Assembly: GCA_964543545.1 (NCBI GenBank)
Contig: CAZIYT010000007.1
Location: 74,170-138,169, forward strand
Origin: UBA4416 sp964543545
GTDB lineage: Bacteria > Bacteroidota > Bacteroidia > B-17B0 > Aurantibacillaceae
Reading direction: 5' to 3'
Length of the DNA stretch: 64,000 bases
The notes under the pieces were generated by a model that was not told where the DNA came from, searched no databases, and saw only the letters and a list, made by a program, of their open reading frames with translations. Shown here piece after piece: positions 45,438 through 52,900 of this stretch (its first letter is position 1; every line of letters starts with the position of its first letter). The position numbers and the translations under genes were made by a program.

Positions 45438-47021
45438 TTATGATTTTTGTAATTGTTGTTTGAACGAGATCTCAATGAACTCCGCCGGGTGTGTTACCGC
45501 TACCAGGACAGCCACATCGAGATAACCGTCGAGAATGTCCTGCGCAATCATGGTGCTTCCCAGGCCAACGGATACGCTGAATGCCTCGTCGGGTTTTGAG
45601 CCTGCCAGGCCTCCCTGCTTCCAGATGCCGGTCAGGAAATTTTCTATCTCGCTTTTTAAATTGATCCAGGTATTGGCGTCGTTTGCTTCGAATACATAGC
45701 TTCTTGCCGCCAGCTTAATGGATTGCTCGATCATAATCAGGGTCCTTCTCACACTCACATACCTCCAGTCCTGGCTGTTTCCATCCAGCGTGCGGGCTCC
45801 CCAGATCATGACACCGAATCCTTTGAAAGGCCTGATGGCGTTTACCGATTTTCCGGTCACGGCATCTACGTTCATATTGCTTTGCAGGTCGTCGTTGATA
45901 TTGAGCACTGCAGATTGTACGGCATTCAATGATAAGTTGGCAGGTGCTTTCCATACACCCTGCGAGGCATCGCTCAAGGCGATCTGGCCCGCTACAGCAG
46001 GAGCCGCAGGCAGGCAGTTTACTTTTTTCAGAATAGCCTGGATCAGCAGGAAGTAGTTAGGGCTTGATGTAATTAAGGCGTTGTGGGCCGACAGAAGCGC
46101 TGCATTGTAAGCGGTGATCGCCTGGTCGGCTGCGCCGGCAGCAGGAGCCGCAGGAATAGCGCTCTGTATCTTGGCAACGATGGCCGCGATTTTAGGATCG
46201 CTGTCGATGTAGGGTGCTTTGAATTTCGCGATTACATCGCCATAAGCGATATCTACCGCCGAAACCACGCTGGTATTGAGCCACGGATAATAGGCTACGC
46301 CGTAATTTAAGAAAGGCGATGCCACGCCATCCCTGAGAACCGAAATAGGATCAGCATTGGAAGAAACCTTAGCCGCGAAGGTGAGAGGATCAGTCACTGT
46401 ATTTCCGGCGTAAGCGTCGATGAGGGTGATCCTGCTCTGCACATCCGAACAGTGGTTCAGGCAGAGGTTTGTCAGATTGTAATAATCCCCTTTGGCTCCG
46501 AACAGTAAGGCATCCGGGATCACGATCATGGTAGGCTCCTGCTCGGCTTTCAGCACAGAGAAGATATCTCCTGTGCCACCACCGCTCAGGGTCAGGAAGT
46601 TCGCCAGGGCCGGGCCGGTAGCGCCTTCTTTCGCATAAGTGCCGATCGACATGATATAGCAGCTTGCTCCGCCGTTCTGGTAGAAGAGCTGAAGGCTGTT
46701 ATACATGTAAAACTGATTATTGGCTTTTAAGGTGTAACCAATGCCATTTAAGTTGACATCAGGAGCGAGGCTCGGATCTTTAGGATCCGCCTTGAAAGCG
46801 GCAATGTCAAAGGTTGTGGGAGGACCGCCGCCATACATGGACTTATAGTCAGCCATGGATTCTATTCGCACTACTTTATTCTGGAGTGCCATTCCCTGAA
46901 ATTCTATTTTTTCGGTATAGCCAATAAATACAGGTAATGCCGTTTCAACGGCTACTACGGAATTCGGGAACGCATTCAGCTCCTGTATGTATACCCCGGG
47001 GACTGTTCTTTGTTTTAACAT
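45438..47021 (-). CDS. eCIS contractile sheath protein (Afp2/3/4-like)
   Basis: The 527-residue protein has the sheath start (RTVPGVYIQELNAFPNSVVAVETALPVFIGYT) and the conserved C-terminal domain (RPFKGFGVMIWGARTLDG...WRYVSVRRTLIMIEQSI...EVSFKQ-like tail AEFIEISFKQQL). Only one sheath gene is present, against three in Afp. The middle insertion (about 215-350) is Ala-rich and may form the outer surface. Contraction of this sheath drives the tube out. Confidence 0.95.
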   Translation of the reverse strand: MLKQRTVPGVYIQELNAFPNSVVAVETALPVFIGYTEKIEFQGMALQNKVVRIESMADYKSMYGGGPPTTFDIAAFKADPKDPSLAPDVNLNGIGYTLKANNQFYMYNSLQLFYQNGGASCYIMSIGTYAKEGATGPALANFLTLSGGGTGDIFSVLKAEQEPTMIVIPDALLFGAKGDYYNLTNLCLNHCSDVQSRITLIDAYAGNTVTDPLTFAAKVSSNADPISVLRDGVASPFLNYGVAYYPWLNTSVVSAVDIAYGDVIAKFKAPYIDSDPKIAAIVAKIQSAIPAAPAAGAADQAITAYNAALLSAHNALITSSPNYFLLIQAILKKVNCLPAAPAVAGQIALSDASQGVWKAPANLSLNAVQSAVLNINDDLQSNMNVDAVTGKSVNAIRPFKGFGVMIWGARTLDGNSQDWRYVSVRRTLIMIEQSIKLAARSYVFEANDANTWINLKSEIENFLTGIWKQGGLAGSKPDEAFSVSVGLGSTMIAQDILDGYLDVAVLVAVTHPAEFIEISFKQQLQKS

Positions 47022-47163
47022 AGATGTAAGTTTTAATTGTTTATTAAGTTAACGGTATGCTTTTGTGTCATTTGCTTTGTATTCACTACACAAGCCTCCC
47101 AATCGTTGGCACTGATACATCTTTGGCGGGGGAGCGCTATGGGTAATTTCCGGTTCGTTTTTA

Positions 47164-47733
47164 TCAATCAGCTTTTACATGAACTTCAGGTTTGGTTAGC
47201 AGTGCGCCCTTGTAGCGGATGTTATGTTCGTTGATGGTGAGCATGCGCATTTTATAAACCATAGAAGGAACATACTTTGCTCCTAATGCGTTCCATAAAT
47301 AATGTGCATTCTGGTAATCTGTTTTTAAAAGCTCGAACACAAGTCGCTCCGACTGTTCTCCCATAGAAGGATAGTCTTTCCGGAGGAATACATAGTTGGC
47401 CTGAAAAAAATTAATCGTTGATGAAATAAATTTTAAGCTTTCGTTGTAATTATTAAAGTTGGCGGCAAACAATACATACAGGTTAATGTTCAGAGGCTGG
47501 TTGCTTACCTGGTAGCCGTTTCCGGTTTTTTGTGTGAAGCCAAGATTGGCAATGCTGGTTTCCTGTTCGATGCTCACGAGGCTGATCACTAATTTATCGT
47601 TAGTAGAAATGGGAACGCTGCCGTCTGCATTTACAAGGTTTGAAACGATGGTTTTATCTTCCGTAATTTGAAAAGTAGCTTTAAAGTAGTTGTTCAACTC
47701 TTTTTCCACAAACAGTAAAGCTTCGTTTATCAT
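47164..47733 (-). CDS. eCIS cap/terminator protein (DUF4255, Afp16-like)
   Basis: The 189-residue protein has the DUF4255 pattern: MINEALLFVEKELNNYF, KLVISLVSIEQE, LYVLFAANFNNYNESLKFISSTINFFQANYVF, and ERLVFELLKTDYQNAHYLWNALG followed by YVPSMVYKMRM. Afp16-type proteins close the tube end and stop polymerisation. It is the first gene of the structural operon and lies 142 bp upstream of the sheath. The gap 47022-47163 shows no feature I can support. Confidence 0.93.
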   Translation of the reverse strand: MINEALLFVEKELNNYFKATFQITEDKTIVSNLVNADGSVPISTNDKLVISLVSIEQETSIANLGFTQKTGNGYQVSNQPLNINLYVLFAANFNNYNESLKFISSTINFFQANYVFLRKDYPSMGEQSERLVFELLKTDYQNAHYLWNALGAKYVPSMVYKMRMLTINEHNIRYKGALLTKPEVHVKAD

Positions 47734-47828
47734 AAGACCAAATTATGGAATTAAAGGTTGAATAGTGAAAAATGCTCTACGAGAAATTATTAACAGGCAA
47801 ATCGTTATCAACAGAAAGTGGATGAACG

Positions 47829-47848
47829 ACCGGGTATTTATACCCGGT
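47829..47848. promoter_or_regulatory. Perfect inverted repeat in divergent eCIS intergenic region
   Basis: ACCGGGTAT-TT-ATACCCGGT has nine-base arms. It lies 96 bp upstream of the cap gene and 106 bp upstream of the 2-TM gene. On the plus strand it is followed by TTTTATTT, so it could also stop transcription; with no gene reading into it, an operator is more likely. Confidence 0.4.
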
Positions 47849-47954
47849 TTTATTTCAGGTAGTATTACGCGGAATAATGAGGGAATACTTCCTGTTGCGA
47901 TACCGTAATTATTGTTTTACTTTAGATGTTCAAATCAATAAAGTGTAGCTGCTG

Positions 47955-48242
47955 GTGGCTCTGATAACGAAAATACTCGAAGGGATCAAAAAATTTTTTG
48001 TCTTTGTAAGCAAAGAATTTTTTCTGATTTTCATTTATGTGATCACCAGTTCGGTCCTGGCTTTGCTATTCTGGGTGTTGATAAAATATGTTTTCCCGAA
48101 CAAAAGTTTGTACCATAACCTTGTGATGGAGTTAAACAATTCCGAGAAATTACTGATGGTATTTTTGTTTGCGCTGAGTTTGCTGCTTACCTATTTATAC
48201 AGGCTTTTGTTGGCAGCAGTGCAGGGTGCAGTGCTGAAGTAG
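47955..48242 (+). CDS. Small two-helix membrane protein inside the eCIS locus
   Basis: The 95-residue frame uses GTG 47955 as start. It has two hydrophobic helices (FLIFIYVITSSVLALLFWVLI and LLMVFLFALSLLLTYLYRLLL) linked by a polar segment (NKSLYHNLVMELNNSEK). It is the only plus-strand gene in the eCIS block and ends 3 bp from the Fic cargo stop. I recognise no family. It might anchor particles, act as a holin-like release factor, or be unrelated. Confidence 0.55.
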   Translation: MALITKILEGIKKFFVFVSKEFFLIFIYVITSSVLALLFWVLIKYVFPNKSLYHNLVMELNNSEKLLMVFLFALSLLLTYLYRLLLAAVQGAVLK

Positions 48243-48245
48243 AGT

Positions 48246-49970
48246 TTAATTTTCCTGTTCTTTCGAATCATCATCACTACTATTTTCTGCTTCTTTTTCT
48301 TCAAAATGATCGGGCGCCATTTCGCAGTCAAACGTTTTGTTCAACCATTCGATAATACTTTTCAGATCTTCTGCTTTTTCAAGACCTGCCATTTGCAGCA
48401 CGGTTTTGGCGGGCATTTCTTCCAGCCTTTTAAAGTGAAAAGCCATCCAGTTCCTCCCGAACTCTTGTTTTTTAAACATGATGTTTTTAAGTTGCAGATG
48501 CTCCACCAGGCGTTTCACAGGTTGAACGGCTTCTTTCAATGCACTATCTAAATCCTTTATTTCCACTAATTTTTCATTTTCCTCATCCTCTTTTTCTCTA
48601 AGCCTTCGCTCTTCGGCATCTTTTTGATTCTGCTCTTCCCGTTCTTTTCCCTGAGAATCCCGGTCGGCTTCCAGGCTTACCAAACCGGCAAGCTTAGCTG
48701 ACAAATATGTTTTCGCATCGAATTCGTCTCCGGTTTTTTTGCATTTCGAAACAATGCTTTCTATGACAGCTTCCTGTTTCCCGGCAATCGGTTGTTGTTG
48801 CTCCTCTCCCAGGGTAAGGCCATGCATTTCGAGAGGCGTCAATGTAATTTCAAATCCGGATTGTAAAGCATCGCTGTAGATATAATACAAGGCTGTTCGT
48901 CCGTTGCCATCATGAAAGGGATGCAGGGAGAGAAGGCCGGCTGCACGGATCACGGCGGCCTTGATCACGGTTCCGGCATTCTCGCTTTTTTCCAGGTCGC
49001 TCCGGATCTCGTTCAATTTTCGCGGAGCAAACTTTTCACCATTAAGTGTAGTTTCATCAAATTTTTTAATCCCTTTTTCTCCAAAATTAGAATTGATGCT
49101 AATCGCATCATCCAGGGGCTTTACCAGGCTGATGGTTTTTTCATCAGATGTATCTTCAGAAAAAACATAGGTTTGATCGATCATCTGCACATTATCCTCA
49201 TCGTCGAATGTAACGTTATAAGCCTCCTCGCCATATCCTGAGATGCTTTCAATGGTGCCTTTTTTGATCTGACCCGAAACATTTACTTTTACCTTATCGT
49301 CTTTCTTTAATCCCTTTACTCTTTGCAGCACGGCACTAAACGATTTTTTCTGAATAGAATATCCCGAAACCAGGGAGGGCGAATTCGCCAGGCCCATGGC
49401 CTTCCCACCCATCACATCCGCTTCCTTCTCTAATCCTGCATCATCATTAATAGCCACCGATGATTTCAATTGTTTGGTAGGCTTTACCCGGCCTTGCTTT
49501 TGCTGTACTACATGCCAGGCCTCGTGTGCCAGGTGCTTTTCCTGCCCGGATGCCATGTGGATCTGGTTGCCCTGGGCGTAAGCATGTGCATTAAGCTGCG
49601 CCGGTTGTGAGGAGTTGTAATGTACTTTCACATCATCCATGGAATGTCCCGAAAGGTTTTCGATGCCGGATTTTAAACGGTCGGGTAAACCTGTTTTATT
49701 TTCTTTTTTTTGTACCGTAAAGTTGATGCCTGTGGCGGGTGCGGCATACGACTTCGGTTGAATGGCCATGTGAGGTTCTTCAGGTTCAATAGCTGCATGG
49801 AGCTGCGAAACGGCCGATGCCGCTGTTTGCATGGCCTCAGATTCTTTTTTTTGGACGCTGAAATGAATCCCGGTACCGGGTGCCGCCACAGAATGTCCCC
49901 TTGCCGCTTTCGTATCCGGAGCCGGAGTTCTGATACGTTCAGGGTAATGGTTATGTATTTTTTCTTTCAG
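48246..49970 (-). CDS. eCIS cargo: leader + DUF4157 + Fic domain
   Basis: No ATG is suitably placed. CTG 49970 gives 574 residues and a leader (L/M)KEKIHNHYPER like those of the other cargo; GTG 49889 is the fallback. Layout: leader, motif IHFSVQKKE (about 35-43), motif INFTVQKKE (about 82-90), DUF4157 with HEAWH at about 149-153, a small SH3-like stretch (KKDDKVKVNVSGQIKKGTI), and Fic with HPFHDGNGR at 350-358. The Fic Arg after the motif is Leu (RTAL). Fic enzymes usually transfer AMP to target hydroxyls. C-terminus is charged and helical. It ends the cargo block. Confidence 0.85.
   Translation of the reverse strand: MKEKIHNHYPERIRTPAPDTKAARGHSVAAPGTGIHFSVQKKESEAMQTAASAVSQLHAAIEPEEPHMAIQPKSYAAPATGINFTVQKKENKTGLPDRLKSGIENLSGHSMDDVKVHYNSSQPAQLNAHAYAQGNQIHMASGQEKHLAHEAWHVVQQKQGRVKPTKQLKSSVAINDDAGLEKEADVMGGKAMGLANSPSLVSGYSIQKKSFSAVLQRVKGLKKDDKVKVNVSGQIKKGTIESISGYGEEAYNVTFDDEDNVQMIDQTYVFSEDTSDEKTISLVKPLDDAISINSNFGEKGIKKFDETTLNGEKFAPRKLNEIRSDLEKSENAGTVIKAAVIRAAGLLSLHPFHDGNGRTALYYIYSDALQSGFEITLTPLEMHGLTLGEEQQQPIAGKQEAVIESIVSKCKKTGDEFDAKTYLSAKLAGLVSLEADRDSQGKEREEQNQKDAEERRLREKEDEENEKLVEIKDLDSALKEAVQPVKRLVEHLQLKNIMFKKQEFGRNWMAFHFKRLEEMPAKTVLQMAGLEKAEDLKSIIEWLNKTFDCEMAPDHFEEKEAENSSDDDSKEQEN
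49405..49737 (-). repeat. DUF4157 carrier module, copy 1 (Fic cargo)
   Basis: The module encodes INFTVQKKENKTGLPD through EKEADVMGGKA. It differs from the others at R for H in LPDRLK, S for A in GHSMDD, and M for I in QIHMAS. Codon differences from the other copies are mostly synonymous. Confidence 0.85.
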
Positions 49971-49990
49971 TTAAGTGAAGTTACTCACAA

Positions 49991-52900
49991 TTATTTGTTA
50001 AAGTGTTTTTTTAATGCTTCAATTGCTTCCTCTTTACTTTTCCTGCTTTTTTCCAATTTACTGATCACTCCGCTGATCCCTTTTTCCTCGGTTCCTTTCT
50101 TAATCGATGCGCCAACGTTCTCTAATAACGTCACGTTATTTACGGCAAGCCCGTCAAAGGACACCAGCCCGTCAAGCGAATCGGCTTTAAATGCAAAAAG
50201 AGCCATGGCAATGTCGAGGAATGCTTTTTTGCCTGGTGCGTCCTGCCCATGTTTCAGGCGAACAAGAACGGTGTTCATTTCATGGCGGATGTCCGGTAAT
50301 GCCTCGCTCAGTGTCTTTCCCTGTGCCAGTTTGCCGAATGCCGTTACAAGCCCTGCCTTTTCCGGATACTGGCCAAACATCTGAACAATCTTCAGAGTGA
50401 CCTGGCTTTCCTGTACCGTCATCTTATGTTTGCCCTGTCCTTCGAGGTATGCCTGCACATCGAAATCTGAAAAACTATACTGGTTGAATTTCTGCTTGTG
50501 TGCAAAATGGTCAGCGGGTCGTTCCCGCTCCATCAGGGTAACGTGTGCCTGGCGCTCGACCTGTGCGCCGGCCAGCACCTGGGCATCCTGCACCAATCCC
50601 TGTCCGCGTGCCAGGGCCATGAGGTTATTAACAGTAAGCTCCCCGCAGCTGCTTCCGTCCTGCTGAATTAAGTGAGCGGCCGCCTGCACCGCTGCATTGG
50701 CATACACATGTACGATCTCATCTGTAATTGCGGGATCATTCACATAAGCATTTGTGCTTTGCGCAGGATCCATAACATAGGCATTCACCTGCGCCTGATT
50801 GGCTGTGATGTCGAGTAGGATCCCGATCCAGTGATAGTTTCCCTTGTTATAAGGGATGAGCACTTTACGGGCCACATTGATGCCTCCCGCAGCTTCTTCC
50901 TGTAAGCGTTGTCTGAGCTGTGTACTCACGATGTTGTCAACAGGAGGAATCACATGCACATTGTTGAGCTGGTGCTCGGCAATCAGCAGGTTGATAATGG
51001 TGTAAATGTCATTGTCCTCATACAAATAACCGCCGTTGATGTCATCGGTTTTGGAGGAGCTTCCGCCGCTGGCCTGAGTTTTTACCGGAGTAGCGGAAGT
51101 CGTGGTAGGAGTATTTACCGGAGGTGCTTTGGTCCCGCCTTTTGATGCTTTGATCCTGGAGATCATATCATGCTTGTGTTTAGCATCCTGGTCAACCTGG
51201 GTCGCGTACCATTTTTCAAATCCATCGAATATACGCGAGTTGGCATTAATGATCCTGAGGATACTGACATAGGAATTATGTTTCCCGTATTTTTTTCCGG
51301 TTTTCATTTTTGTGAATTCCCGGAGTACGAGCTCGCCTTTGGGCGAAGGGTCGTAACGGGCTGCTACATAAATCGTCTCAAAAAAGCTGTGATAGCCGTT
51401 AGCGATCATAAACGCCGCATTCATGAGTTGAAAATCCCAGTACTGATCCTTCATGGTTTTGGCATCGAAAATATGCGGAAGCATTTGTGTCTGATCGCGG
51501 GTGGTACCCGAAACACCGCCCACGAATGGCATATCGATCCCGGCCATATAGTCCGTCATGGCATTTCCCTCTTTAGGAACGTAACGCGTAGGGCTGTGAT
51601 AGATGTCGTAGGGCATCATGCTTTTATCATCCTGTGCCTTGCCGCGGTGGTCCATGATTCCGAATGCTTTTGCCTTCGGGTTCAGAAAGTTGAAATGGTC
51701 GATCTGCTCCTCCCGGTTATTCACCTGTAAATCCTTTAACGCTCCGGTTTCCGGCATTTTTTTATACCATGAGTTCGGTTTCTTTTTGGAGTAATCTACC
51801 GGTTCGGCTTTCTTTGCCGTTCCTTCCGATTCGATGATGCGCGCAAGCGGCCGCATGATATGAAAGAACAGGTACACCATGCGCAGGCGCAAATGCTCGT
51901 CTTTAACGGTGTTAATGTGTTGCATCCGGTTCAACACGTCCTCAATCACTGCTTTGTTGAAGTCAACGGATTTGCTTATTCCGATGGAGCCCTTTGTTTT
52001 TTTGCCCAGTATCTCCTGGATGTCGCGCTTCAGGTAATCATTCTCCAGCAATTGTTTTGTAAACTTGTCGCCATACTTGCGGTTATTCAGGTGTGCCAGC
52101 AGGGTGGCCGATTGTGTGGCCACAAAATTGAGACTGGAGGCCGATGAAAGTTGCTTCTGCGCAAAGTAGGTTTCTGCCGCGGCCTTCACCACGGTATTTC
52201 CATGTCTGTCTTTCCGCGAGCTATCAAGTAGTTTGGGAAGGCCTAATACATCGGCGGGCGTAAAGTGATTGGCGTTCAGGATAACGCTTAGCTGTGCTTC
52301 GATATTAGTGGCCTGGAATGCTTCTGCCAGCGTGTTTCCTTTTGTCTTCTTTTTGGCCAGCTCCGTTATTTTTTCGAGATGACTGTCTTTTGTCAGGTCC
52401 ATCTTATCCAGGGGAACAGCGTCGAGTTCCCTGGAACTGAATTGCGGCATGCCTTTCGTCTGGCTATCGAGCAGGTGATAAAAGAAGCGCATTTTCTGAT
52501 AGATCGCTTCCGTGTGTGCAGGCGTTGCGCTGCCCCATTTGCCATCGTTGCCTTTACGATGCAGGGCGGTATTTTCGTCGTCGAGCAAATGGAATTCCGC
52601 CTGCTCACCTTCAGGGCTCAATCCGAGGGAAGCGGTAAACGTATTGTAATCCTGCAATTGGCCTTCTTTCCCACTCACATGCTCATGCTTTCTGTCATTC
52701 GCCAGGGCGATAGTCCGGAAGGAGCCGGGTAGGGCTGCTTTCAGAAGGTCTGCCATGGCGGTGCTTGCCATATCGCCAAGCCGTTCTTTGCTGACCTGTG
52801 TTTCCAGCTCCTGGGTTGTGTTGCTCACATGGCTTTTGATTTTGCCATCTCCGGTCGTTAGCTTTTTGATAGAAGATGACTGCTCATCTCTCCGGGCGGT

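Noticed and set aside
28125..47733. Prophage or type VI secretion system
   Set aside because: No capsid, portal, terminase, integrase or lysis genes, and no TssJLM/TssK membrane or baseplate genes. AAA+ ATPase, DUF4255 cap, DUF5908 and LysM adaptor fit eCIS better.
47829..47848. Inverted repeat called as a terminator
   Set aside because: No gene runs into it on the plus strand, and the minus-strand operon starts beyond it; an operator is more plausible.
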